Assembly: GCA_004352715.1 (NCBI GenBank)
Contig: SCFE01000005.1
Span: forward strand, 2,343,946 to 2,407,945
DNA from: Hofstenia miamia
Taxonomy: Eukaryota > Xenacoelomorpha > Acoela
Direction of reading: 5' to 3'
Length of the DNA stretch: 64,000 nucleotides
In this document: in pieces, positions 26,401 through 35,860 of the stretch
How the letters are laid out: the number at the start of each line of letters is the position of its first letter
Position numbering within the stretch: position 1 is the stretch's first letter
Notes under the pieces: generated by a model
What the model saw: only the letters and a program-made list of their open reading frames with translations
Databases searched by the model: none
Told to the model about the DNA's origin: nothing
Translations under genes and position numbers: made by a program

Positions 26401-26744
26401 ATATCAGTAATACCACTATTTGAACATGGAATTCATTACCTAAAGAGATTAAGAACATTGAAAAACTTAGCGCTTTTGAAAAGCAAATTATAATTTACTT
26501 TAAACAAAAGTATATCTCAGGTCAATTATGGCTAGAATACAATTTCTACAACAATGATTATTCAACAAAACGTACTTAAAATCTCTTAGTGATTTGTCCC
26601 TAGCCTGTTAGATTTGTTTTATAGTATGTTTTGCTTTTGTATGTATTTGTATGTAGGTTTGTATATTTTTGAGGCTGTTCAGATAAATTATCACTTTTTA
26701 ATTGTAAATATTTATCTGAATAAAGAATATCTTATCTTATCTTA
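23480..26744 (+). mobile_element. LINE family A, longest copy, split by a MITE
   Basis: Same family as 14874-17096. The endonuclease piece TRITSSSTTLIDYIVLSE then FSDHCITPIGF is at about 24248-24375. RT linker and fingers follow (24844-25337, with ITAHMSGSPLNYIF). The palm has CLDLSRTFDSINH (about 25450-25490) and an intact YADD at about 25706-25717. The C-terminal region runs from about 25849 to 26520. The 3' end at 26690-26744 has TTATCTGAATAAAGAATATC and then a short ATCTT repeat tail, the feature used to recognise the other family A fragments. Multiple frameshifts make it inactive. A 518-bp MITE interrupts it at 23543-24060. Confidence 0.88.
23543..24060. mobile_element. Nonautonomous DNA transposon (PIF/Harbinger-like MITE) nested in LINE-A
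   Basis: The element has perfect 16-bp terminal inverted repeats (AGGTGTGTTCCCACTA at 23543, its complement ending at 24060) and is flanked by a TTA duplication (23540-23542 and 24061-24063). A 3-bp TWA target duplication is the mark of PIF/Harbinger elements. The empty site is seen in the sister LINE copy near 14905-14915, where AAATTTATCC continues directly into TGCTGTCC. Internally the word GTTCAGACTATCGA recurs at about 23641, 23867 and 23951, with GTTCACACTATCGA at about 23994, each followed by a TTTTATCA-like run. No transposase is encoded. Confidence 0.9.
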
Positions 26745-28199
26745 GCCTTGTATCAAAAAGCAATCTTTAGTTTTAAAATCATTTTCATTAGCTTAAAAAA
26801 TAGTTTGTTTAATTTGCTGAAGAAAATGCCATGATTTAGTTTTTATTTGAAAAAATCACTTATTTTTTAAGTTTACCTTATCACGTTCTTTGTGTGAAAG
26901 ATGCTTCTTATGCGGACTGCTCACTACCTCAAAGTTGAATTAATATACACTAATGTTCAAATTTAGCTTGTATAACTACCTCAAATTGCTGAGTAATGCT
27001 TTGCAAAATTTATGTTTTCTAAAAAATTTACTATTTAAAATTGAAAAATTTTTTTGAACTATGCTCGTTCTGCAACATACTCGTTTTAAATAAATATGAA
27101 AAATATCCTAAATGAATTGAGCATTAAAAATAGAATGAATTAGTTTATTTATCTCATATTCATTCCATTTATTGTTAAAGATTTACTCTAACAGGAAAAC
27201 AAAAAAAATACGTTCAAGGTCAACCAGTATTATGTAATCACGGCAGGAATTTTGAATATATTGAAATTTCTAAAAATAAATTAGAAATAAAGTCAATGAA
27301 TAATGTTTATTTGTTTCAAAATCAAATACGTAACATAATAATATATATTAAGGCCACTTTCAAGTTCGAAAAAGTTCAAAAAATAATAAAGAATTTTGCA
27401 GGCCACAACCCACTTTGCCCCACCCTAAAAGGTTGCCATTTTTCAGCCGGTGTTCAGCATCAATGCCCTTAGTAGCTTAGGCCACTTTTTATATGGTATG
27501 TAATCATATTTAGTCATTATTATCTTTTTGTATTCAAAATATAGCACCCAATGAAAATTTCATACTTTTCATACCCTCTGATAAATCTATGACACTGATT
27601 TTTACCACAGACCTTCTAAGCCCTTTGTTATAAAAGTAAACTATTTTTGCCAATATTTTATTGCTACGGTGTGCTCAGGGACAACAAATCAATAAAAACT
27701 GGTCGTAGTATTAAAGTATATAGAGGCCACGCCCCTGTAAAAATTCTCTTTTCACCCTAACATTTTTTTGACAAACCCGAGCCTTAACAATAATGGCTCA
27801 ATCAATTCAATTGTATAATTATATCGATATCTATCAAAATATTGACTATTTTAAATGTAGGTGGCACCAAAAAACTTTAGAATTTTTTACTAAAATGAAT
27901 ATTTTCAAACCTCTTTGATAAAAGCCCTGATCAAAAAATTATTCCACCTTAACTTTAATTTGTTTCCGGATAGTTTTTGTGAAATGACAGAAAAAATCAG
28001 CTAAAAATGGCAATCAAGCCAAGTTATGGTTAAAAAATCACATGGGGCCGAATCGGCCCTCTCAGTGCTTTTAGGATTAAGTAAGAAACCACTTTTTAAC
28101 TAATTGTATTTGTGTCCTATATGAACATCACATGGACACTTGAATGGTGAGAAAAATATACATAATAACGAATACGTATACATAAATACTTAATTAAAA
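26745..28199. other. Unassigned; AGGCCAC/GGCCGAATCGGCC-bearing segment
   Basis: AT-rich DNA. A segment at about 27350-28070 has scattered GGCCAC words (TAAGGCCACTTTC, GCAGGCCACAACCC, TTAGGCCACTTTT, AGAGGCCACGCCCC) and a palindromic GGGGCCGAATCGGCCC at about 28045. It may be an old nonautonomous element, but no ends or target duplication could be defined. Confidence 0.35.
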
Positions 28200-28922
28200 T
28201 CTTTCTTAGGCGCTTAATTCTATCAATCATGATATTCTAATTACAAGCCTTATAACTAGGGTGAACAAAAGTAAAAAAAATGAAAATTGAAATAAAGGTC
28301 AATTTTGTCTAAATATTTAGAAATTTAATTGTTTTAATGTATATGCATGCATATTATAAAATTTTAAAGTCAATAAAGTCAAAATTTTACAAAATTTGGA
28401 ATTAGGTAAAAAAGTTGAAATGCTTTTGTGCTCAAATTTTTAGGTTACTTTTTTTGGAAGAGAAAAAATTTATGAATGATCTTCATAAAAAGATATTAAA
28501 GAAATATAATTCAAAAACTAACAAAATTTTTCAATTGCAAAGGATTATCTGAAATTTATTAGTTTTCCATGAAATTGTAACAAAAAGTTTAAGTAGTAGG
28601 AAGCATCATTTCCAATTTGTTTATAGCTTTCAAAAATATAAATTTCTTGTTTAACAAAACATGAAAATATTATCATTGATCAATTTTTAACTATTAAAAT
28701 GGAGATAAGTTGGAGCAAGCATTTAAAATAACGAGCTAAGCTAAATGAAACTTTCAATAACCAATTTAGAATCCTTGCTTTTTAATCTATATGAAATTAT
28801 TTGAGGTATTCTACTATTTTATATATTCAATGCGTTGATGATGCAATGTTATCTTATCCAAATAAATGCAATCACGCAATTGAACATAACTGTGCTCATT
28901 TCACTCATTATTTTGCAGTGGT
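28200..28922 (+). mobile_element. Very degenerate LINE reverse transcriptase fragment
   Basis: Two reverse transcriptase blocks can be read: NSINHDILITSL at about 28215-28250 (palm motif A neighbourhood) and SLLFNLYE then QCVDDAMLSYPNKCNHAIE at about 28773-28885 (motifs B and C, with VDD where ADD is expected). Frame changes and AT-rich insertions lie between them. The family cannot be assigned. Confidence 0.55.
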
Positions 28923-28923
28923 G

Positions 28924-28955
28924 TAATGGAGAGAGAGAGAGAGAGAGAGAGAGGG
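28924..28955. repeat. (GA)n microsatellite
   Basis: A run of GAGAGA repeats, followed immediately by a 66-bp tandem duplication. Confidence 0.95.
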
Positions 28956-28961
28956 AGGAGG

Positions 28962-29093
28962 GGTCAGTCCCTTGCTTAGATTCATATGGGCGCAACTCCC
29001 TTTCACATAATGATAAAAAACTATAAAGGTCAGTCCCTTGCTTAGATTCATATGGGCGCAACTCCCTTTCACATAATGATAAAAAACTATAAA
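28962..29093. repeat. Perfect tandem duplication, 66 bp x 2
   Basis: GGTCAGTCCCTTGCTTAGAT and the following sequence to AAAAAACTATAAA occur twice, starting at 28962 and 29028, with no mismatch. The identity implies a very recent event or an assembly error beside the GA repeat. Confidence 0.95.
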
Positions 29094-29229
29094 TATTTAA
29101 TTATTAAATACTCTTAAATGCCTATGAGCTTTCAAATTTAAGAGTCAAAGCAAATTTATTGCTTAAATGTATATAAAAACTATAAACTAACACATGACAA
29201 AAATACTTATAAAACTAATTAAATATGCA

Positions 29230-29690
29230 ATATTAATTAAAGGGCAGTTTTAAAAGTAATTTGACCATGCGTTGAGTTTATTATCTATGCCCAATAATGT
29301 TTGCCTACTTAATAGAAATTGTTTTATTTTTTTCTTGAAGTGTTTATAGTTTTTCTCAAATTTCATATCAATACTTAAATCATTCCAAGAGGTTGAACAT
29401 TTAAAAGAAAATGAATCTTGCCGATTATTGATGCTAAAAAGTGTTTCACTTCTTTTATTGATTTTGATTATTAAGAAAACTTAATGAACTTAATTCATGA
29501 ATAAATTTGTGAATCATACATAAAGATTGATACTGAATAAAGTAACTCGGGGACAAAATATTATATGAGGATCTTAATTGCGTTATGGATTCATGTTTTT
29601 CAATATAATTAAGTGTTCTAAATGCCCAGTTAAACATTTTTGCTAATGATGAACGTTTTTGCGATGTGAGATTTTGAAAAAGAAATGCAC
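29230..29690 (-). mobile_element. LINE C-terminal fragment (separate family)
   Basis: Read on the minus strand, a 60-codon frame (29637-29455) has WAFRTLNYIEKHESITQLR followed by a RI-yK-like block, and the downstream frame gives SWNDLSIDMKFEKNYKHFK. This is the usual ending of non-LTR retrotransposon polymerases, where a W-N-x-L motif precedes the stop. The sequence differs from families A, B and C here. No tail or target duplication was found. Confidence 0.6.
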
Positions 29691-29692
29691 AG

Positions 29693-29693
<1 letters not shown>

Positions 29694-29734
<41 letters not shown>
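29694..29734. repeat. (AAT)n microsatellite
   Basis: About thirteen AAT repeats directly abut the LINE fragment to the left. Confidence 0.95.
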
Positions 29735-30375
29735 GCTTTCGTTTTATGGAATTTTTTATAACTTGGTTTTGCAATAGAATATTTAATTCACAAAGTAGTA
29801 GCAGATAATTTCTGTTTCTTTTTGATTGCTTCTTGACTAAATTTTGATATATACATTAATCCTATTCTCAGTTGTAAAGAAATGTTTCCAAGTTTCGTTT
29901 CAGTCTGAGATGAATATAGGCTGAAAACTTAGGCCAGAGTTCAACCCGACTCTCAACAATTAATGTAAATTCTTTTCCTTTTATGCCCATTTTTTATGAT
30001 ATCTGCCAGAAAATTCTTCAATTAATTGGTTTGCAAGTCCAGTGTTGGGTATATTAGACATTTATAATAAAATCTTTATGCTAATATTGAGTAACCTAAG
30101 TTTAGTCTAGACAATTATAAAATACTAATAAAAATAAAATTTCACTAATTGCATAAATATTAATTCTATAGCAGATCTGATTATATACATAGTGATTTTA
30201 TGAGGCTAACGGCTAAAACCAAAGCACTAAAAACACCTTATTTCAATTACTGAAATATTAAGTGTTAAGAAGGCCCATGATAACTAGCCTGTCCTGTCAA
30301 TGCCCACATACTAAAGAGCTTACAGCTATAAGATTCTCTATTGCTAAATTTTAGCACTAACCACTTTTATATTGT
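29735..30375. other. Unassigned AT-rich DNA
   Basis: No gene or repeat family is recognised. Confidence 0.4.
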
Positions 30376-30582
30376 TTCATTCAAATTCAAAACTCAATTT
30401 TGTACTATAACATCAAAACAAAAATTGTTCTTAGTAAATAACATTTAATGACACACAACTGGAAAAAACTGGATAATTTTTAATAATTTGGGAAGTAAAG
30501 TTGACTCATTACTTGCTTTTCAAAAGCACCTAGCAAAATATTTCAGAAGCTACCAATGAAATGTAAAATTCAAATTTTTCTT
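30376..30582 (-). repeat. About 200-bp sequence shared with 19956-20162
   Basis: This is the reverse complement of the segment that follows the + strand LINE-B copy. By eye it differs at only a handful of positions, fewer per base than the LINE portions themselves. It lies directly beyond the AGAAGAAGAAG tail of the minus-strand LINE-B copy. Confidence 0.8.
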
Positions 30583-30802
30583 AGAAGAAGAAGAAACTAT
30601 ATTTTGTACTAAATTAACAATATAAATATTGGTCACAGTACAAAAATGCGTTTAAAACATACATGCACACTAAAATATACAGGATTTACTAAGAAAATTT
30701 TATTTACATTTTAATTACGGAACTTCTCATTTTTTTAGTTCTATAGTCAGCATTAATATAATTAAAACCTTTCCACTTATATTGGAACGATTCAGGCCTA
30801 TA

Positions 30803-30803
<1 letters not shown>

Positions 30804-30836
<33 letters not shown>
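30804..30836. repeat. (TA)n microsatellite
   Basis: A TA dinucleotide run within the LINE-B copy. Another short TA run after the single N at 30932 is followed by a repeat of the same unique sequence. Confidence 0.9.
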
Positions 30837-30837
<1 letters not shown>

Positions 30838-30838
30838 C

Positions 30839-31037
30839 GTGTTATTATAGTCTTGGGGGTTGTAGAGACTTCGCTTTATTAATTTATGTAGGCAATTCAT
30901 TCCATAGATTAATTTAATATTTTGCATTTGTNATATATATATATGTGTTATTATAGTCTTGGGGGTTGTAGAGACTTCGCTTTATTAATTTATGTAGGCA
31001 ATTCATTCCATAGATTAATTTAATATTTTGCATTTGT
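30839..31037. repeat. 93-bp duplication around a single N
   Basis: Positions 30839-30931 and 30945-31037 are identical (GTGTTATTATAGTCTTGGGG to TTTGCATTTGT). They are separated only by N and a few TA repeats. This has the form of two contig ends with the same sequence joined without merging. Confidence 0.9.
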
Positions 31038-31320
31038 ATGTTCTTTGATTTTGCTTGCCTCACAACTAAGGTGCGTTTACTATGAAAATGTAGTTTTAAA
31101 ATTATGAAAAATTTTTAAGAATTTTGGAAAATGTGCATAAAGATGTTTTATAAATAGTCATTATTGGCATCGAAAAGTTTCGTTTTAATTCATTGTAATT
31201 TGATAGTTTTTTCTTCAAACAACCTAATATAATATTAATTCCCCAATTAGGTCGTTTTTTAATTTTCTGAGATATTGCGTGTCAATTCCTGTATATAATA
31301 TGCAAGCATAATTTAGATGC

Positions 31321-31636
31321 CAGAGGTGTAAGTGGGTCAAACCGGGTCTGGGTCAAATTGGGTCACATTTTTGTGTAGTTGGGTCTGGGTCTATTAACAT
31401 AATTTTGAATTGGGTCAAATTGGGTCTGGGTCAAATTAATGCTGTATAATGTACAAGTTGAACTTTGTATCTGTAAAATAATTATTGTCAATAAATAATT
31501 GTCACATACATGTAAGTCTTTCAATTTTGTTCAACTAAAATTTATGTATCCCATGTTTACAATAGAAAAATAGATTAGTTTTGCAATGGTATTCATGTTT
31601 GTTTATTAGATATTTAGTGACCCACTTACACCTCTG
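31321..31636. mobile_element. hAT-type MITE (CAGAGGTGTAAGTGGGTCA ends)
   Basis: A 316-bp nonautonomous element with perfect 19-bp terminal inverted repeats, CAGAGGTGTAAGTGGGTCA at 31321 and its complement ending at 31636. TTTAGATG occurs at 31312-31319 and again at 31637-31644, the 8-bp target duplication expected of hAT elements; one extra C separates the left copy from the repeat. The interior has GGGTCTGGGTCAAATTGGG subterminal repeats on the left side only. No coding frame. It inserted into the LINE family B copy. Confidence 0.9.
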
Positions 31637-31884
31637 TTTAGATGACTTAAGACAAGGGCATAAATAAGCTGGATTTTTGCATGAATACCAAGAAGGTAGG
31701 AAAATTACTTATTGCTGTAATTGAAACTGCCATTTTTCACTATACCATCTAATTATTTATAAAAATTTAAATTGCTATCGAAAACAGCCCATAGATATTT
31801 AAAATGAATAATTAGTTTTATCATTTTCTCATTGAAGCGTAGTGTCTGTTTTACTATTTTTGCCCTTTATTATACAAAATTGTG

Positions 31885-31986
31885 TTTTGAAATATTAATT
31901 GTTAGTTTGTGTGATGCATAAAAATTTGCTAATGTTGACAAATTTTCTTCAATTACAGCATCACACAAACTAACAATACTTCAAAA
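31885..31986. repeat. Inverted repeat at the LINE-B 5' junction
   Basis: TTTTGAAATATTAATTGTTA followed by GTTTGTGTGATGC (31885-31917) faces GCATCACACAAACTAACAAT followed by ACTTCAAAA (31958-31986), about 30-bp arms around a 40-base centre. The right arm is a short piece of LINE-B in the opposite orientation, so the copy folds back on itself where it ends. Confidence 0.88.
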
Positions 31987-33340
31987 TATAGTTTTAAGTA
32001 ATGTTTCCTATTCAATTTACTCTACATAGACATAAATGAAAATTTTCTCGAGAAATTGCTAAGAAAATTAAGTTGGTCAATGAAATTATCATCAACTAAC
32101 TATTCTTTCAATAAAAACAATTAAGCAAAAAAATATCTGCAAACACTTCATAAATCCTCATTGCCTCTGTCATGTCGATTTATTAACAATATTTTATTAG
32201 ATCCTAAACAATGACTTCCTATATTAATTATATTATAAACAGAATCATTTTGCAATTCAAGAGCTACGGGAACTATTGAAAAACAATCATGTGTCATATT
32301 GGAAGTATGGAATACATAATGCAAAATTCATATCAACTAACTGTGAAAATGATGAATTCGTGACAACTGCATGTCAAAAATCAATTTATAATATTTTTAC
32401 AATTCAATCCTAAAAAATGTTAACATGTGGTAGGCAAGTGCTTTAATTATTACAATCTGCATCCGCAGAGCTGCGGTTTATTCAAGCCATATTTTATTAC
32501 ATAATTTTGTGTTTGATTTATAAATGTTTCCTTGGTCGTCTATTACATGTACATAATTTGGGACTGAATTTACTATAGTAGAGTGATTTGTTGTCTTGGA
32601 TGATTTTTGGTCAGCTTATGTACTAATTTGCCTTTTTCTAGTCTGATCTCTGGATCCGCTTGTGGATAAGATAAATTTCACTATTCTCCAAAAAATGTTG
32701 CGCCAAAGCACACGCTCAAAATATTAATCCTGCTCTTTACAAAATTTGAACTCAGTAATTCATTCAGTAATGACTCCAAAAATTGGATTGACTTGTCTAG
32801 AGAAACTAAGCAATTAAATTGAAAATAGTTCTTAAATTTTATAAAATATATAATTGAACTGAAATGGAGGGGTTTCAAATTTTCATTCAAAATTGTTGTT
32901 CAAATAATGGAAGTAAAACATTTTATGTGAAATGCCTTTGTACAGCGCATTCTCTGTTTCAGAATTGCTCTTAGTATCATTAGATATTTCTAAATAATAA
33001 TTTTTTTGTAGTAAAAAGGGATATTTTCATTTTGCATTACTTGGAAGTTTACCACTTTTCACAAAATGAAAAGTTATTTGTCACTTTGATTATTGGACTG
33101 GGATATGTAAGCAGTGCACTTTCTTCAAGCAGGATAGGGTACAGTTCAACTGAATGCAGAAATTGCGCTGCAAAATTTACGATTTCCACTGTATTTTTCA
33201 TTTTTCTCTATATTTTATGTAAGGGGGAATTTAGATCATTTTTAATCATTTTCATATACCTTGAACTTGAAAAATCGTATATTGATAATAGAGTTATATA
33301 TGTCAAACGTAAAAATTAATCGAACCCTGTTCTCACTAGA
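31987..33340. other. Unassigned; open fragments without a recognised family
   Basis: At 32257-32405 (+) a frame of about 50 codons starting AIQELRELLKNNHVSYWKYG looks protein-like but matches no family I know; its flanks have stops. At 33032-33319 (+) a 95-codon hydrophobic frame contains a GATATGTAAGC donor-like site. Neither can be assigned. Confidence 0.35.
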
Positions 33341-33437
33341 ATCATATATAATCTTAACTAGAACTTGGTTTTTTGGTCTTTATTGAGTTCAGAAACCATT
33401 CATATTTGGATTTTGAAAAATGGTCTATAGTTAAATA

Positions 33438-33685
33438 AATAAATATATATATATANNNNNNNNNNNNNNNNNNNNNNNNNNNNNNNNNNNNNNNNNNNNN
33501 NNNNNNNNNNNNNNNNNNNNNNNNNNNNNNNNNNNNNNNNNNNNNNNNNNNNNNNNNNNNNNNNNNNNNNNNNNNNNNNNNNNNNNNNNNNNNNNNNNNN
33601 NNNNNNNNNNNNNNNNNNNNNNNNNNNNNNNNNNNNNNNNNNNNNNNNNNNNNNNNNNNNNNNNNNNNNNNNNNNNNNNNNNNNN

Positions 33686-33720
<35 letters not shown>
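33438..33720. repeat. (TA)n microsatellite with assembly gap
   Basis: TA tracts flank N at 33456-33685. Confidence 0.95.
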
Positions 33721-33722
<2 letters not shown>

Positions 33723-34396
33723 CAAGGCGCTTAGAGTGCACGAGGAAATTTATGTTTGATTGTTTTCTCGTAACTATTATTCTGCCATTTATATAACTAG
33801 GATAATTTACAAAACAATACTTAAAATGAAGAGTGTACATCGCACAATGTTGAGATCTCGTAAGTTAGGAGTCCCATTTGACGTCCGCAATGATCAATTT
33901 CATGTATATTTTAAAAATGAAAATTAAGGGAAATGTTTATTCTTGGCATATTTTCACTGGAAAGATGCGTAACGTAAAGCATTATTTTTTATGAAAAATT
34001 TCAATTTTGAAAATTATTCATTCATACTAATTACTCTACATTTATAGTTTATAAAGTATAAAATAGTAATAAACAAGAACTTACTCTGCAGACTTCAGAT
34101 GATATCTAAAGTTAAAGTTAATATTTATGCTTCACAACCTTTTTTGTATCAATCATTTATATTTTCATTATTCATTATACTTAGCTCCCTTAAAAATATT
34201 GTTAATAATAGAATGAGTTAATTTGCCTGTTAAAGAATTGCATATGATTAAATATATAAAATAGAAAATATATCATTAAAAGAAATTGTCCTTAATTTTA
34301 TTGACAAACATTTTGGATATTTTGCTGTATAGTTTTTCTTTTACTATCAAAGCAAGGAAAAAACAATGAATTTCTATTATTTATTTATATTGCAAT
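33721..34396. other. Unassigned AT-rich DNA
   Basis: Nothing is recognised here. Confidence 0.4.
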
Positions 34397-34789
34397 TACT
34401 GATTTTCCCGATCGATTAATCGGCGAGAAAAATAATCGACTAATCGTATATTTCGAGTATCCATTCAGATTTACAATGAATACAAAATTAAACATCATTT
34501 TTATGCAAGAATATAAGTTTGTCTGCATTGTCAGGATCCAAGGACGCACGCTACTTGGTCACAATGTTGCCAGCGGTTGAAAATACTCTTTTACTGGACA
34601 CACTTCCGGCTGGGATTGCCAGCATCCAGGGGAATGAGTCACAACAATTGCATCTGAAATGCAATTGGCTGATGACACATGCATTTTACACGCGCACGAT
34701 AAACTTCTAAAACAACAACAATTAATCGATTATCAAAATCCTAATCGATTAAAATTTCACCGATTAATCGATTAATCACGACAGCACTA
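34397..34789 (-). mobile_element. Internally deleted hAT element keeping the transposase C-terminus
   Basis: Imperfect inverted repeats built of CGATTAATCG words bound this element: CGATTAATCGGCGAGAAAAA near 34414 and CGATTAATCGGTGAAATTTT in reverse complement near 34770. Outer ends resemble TAxTGxTxTCxxGAT. On the minus strand between about 34645 and 34500 a frame reads IPAGSVSSKRVFSTAGNIVT, a stop, then RASLDPDNADKLIFLHKN. This is the classic hAT dimerisation region. Everything upstream in the transposase is missing, so it is a deletion derivative. The exact ends and target duplication are uncertain. Confidence 0.8.
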
Positions 34790-35457
34790 ATAAAGTCATT
34801 TGCTTGCATAATTATTATTGATTAATATTCATGTTAACTCGGACTATACATGGAGATGTTTCACTGATTTTAATAAATATATTTAATCAATTGTACATTC
34901 TTTTACTACAAATTCAAATTAATACTTGTATACGATTAATGTCTATTAATGAAATAACTAATTAGAGAAAGTTATTTTACTCTGGAAATACATTTATACC
35001 CAAAAGATAGAATTTCAACAAAAGCTTTTGGAGATGGTTTTTACCTTGTTTCTATATTAGAACATTGGTAAACCTAATGCTAAGTGGCACGTATTATATT
35101 ATGCAGTCAGAAACACTATCAAATGAATTGCTCGTCGTGATGTCTATAGGTAGATAAATGTTGATTGAACTCAAACAAAAAAGTCATGTATGTTCCGTTT
35201 CCATGTGCCTGGCAATGGTGTCAAATGATGCAATGAGTGCGGTCGGTTGATTGGCAGGTGTGTCGTGTTTGTTCGTTTGACAAATATTTTATTATACTTA
35301 TAAAAATATCTTTCCATGTTGGCCCAGGACCTAACACAAGAAATAGAGGAAGGCAATGGCGACACACTCATGTCTCAAATTCTTAACTAAAGTGGAGAAT
35401 GGAGATATTTCAACTTATTTTCATCATTGAAAACAAATTTTATTTGTATTATCATGT
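34790..35457. other. Unassigned AT-rich DNA
   Basis: A 66-codon minus frame at 35171-35371 has no recognisable features. No repeat or RNA gene is seen. Confidence 0.35.
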
Positions 35458-35465
35458 AAGTGGAA

Positions 35466-35852
35466 CAGACTTGTCAACGAGCCGAGCTTCTAACGAGCCG
35501 AGAAGAGCCGAGCCGAGCTTGAGCACAGTATTTGATATACAACGAGCCTAAAACGAGCCTATTTTAGGCAGAAAGCAAGTTTATAGTTCTGCTTGTTAAT
35601 TTGATTATGGAGATTTTTCTTATTTTTTGCAGTCAGTATGCCTTTCCTATATCCTATTTAAGAAAAGTTTATTAAATAATAGGAAGAGCTATGTAAAAAA
35701 TTCTTTGAAGAGACTATTTTTAAAAAATACCAACCTAAAACGAGCCTCATTCAATGATTTTATGTGGCGAGTCGAGCCGAGCCGAACCGAACTTACACAA
35801 AATTTAAACGAGGCGAGCCGAGCTTGGAAATGTCGGCTCGTTGACAAGTCTG
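35466..35852. mobile_element. hAT-type MITE, GAGCC-rich family, copy 1
   Basis: A 387-bp element with perfect 20-bp terminal inverted repeats (CAGACTTGTCAACGAGCCGA at 35466, complement ending 35852). It is flanked by an exact 8-bp duplication AAGTGGAA (35458-35465 and 35853-35860). The ends carry many direct GAGCCGAGC-type repeats, and the interior is AT-rich and non-coding. A second copy lies at 58229-58598. Confidence 0.95.
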
Positions 35853-35860
35853 AAGTGGAA

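Larger units (their letters stand above)
30583..31957 (-). mobile_element. LINE family B, minus-strand copy with MITE and fold-back end
   Basis: The reverse complement matches 19250-19955. It has the TTC tail (30583-30598), the C-terminal WNELP region (about 30885-30910), the RT segment with YLWAVFDSNLNF (about 31755-31800) and the region facing FYASHKLTI. It is interrupted by a TA microsatellite (30804-30835), a single-N assembly join at 30932 and a hAT-type MITE (31321-31636). Its far end runs into an inverted repeat at 31885-31986. Confidence 0.82.

Noticed and set aside
28835-29061. Frames over the GA repeat and 66-bp duplication, both strands
   Set aside because: Their sequence is low complexity (RERERE, SLSLSL) or a repeated segment; only the leading LINE-like part has meaning.
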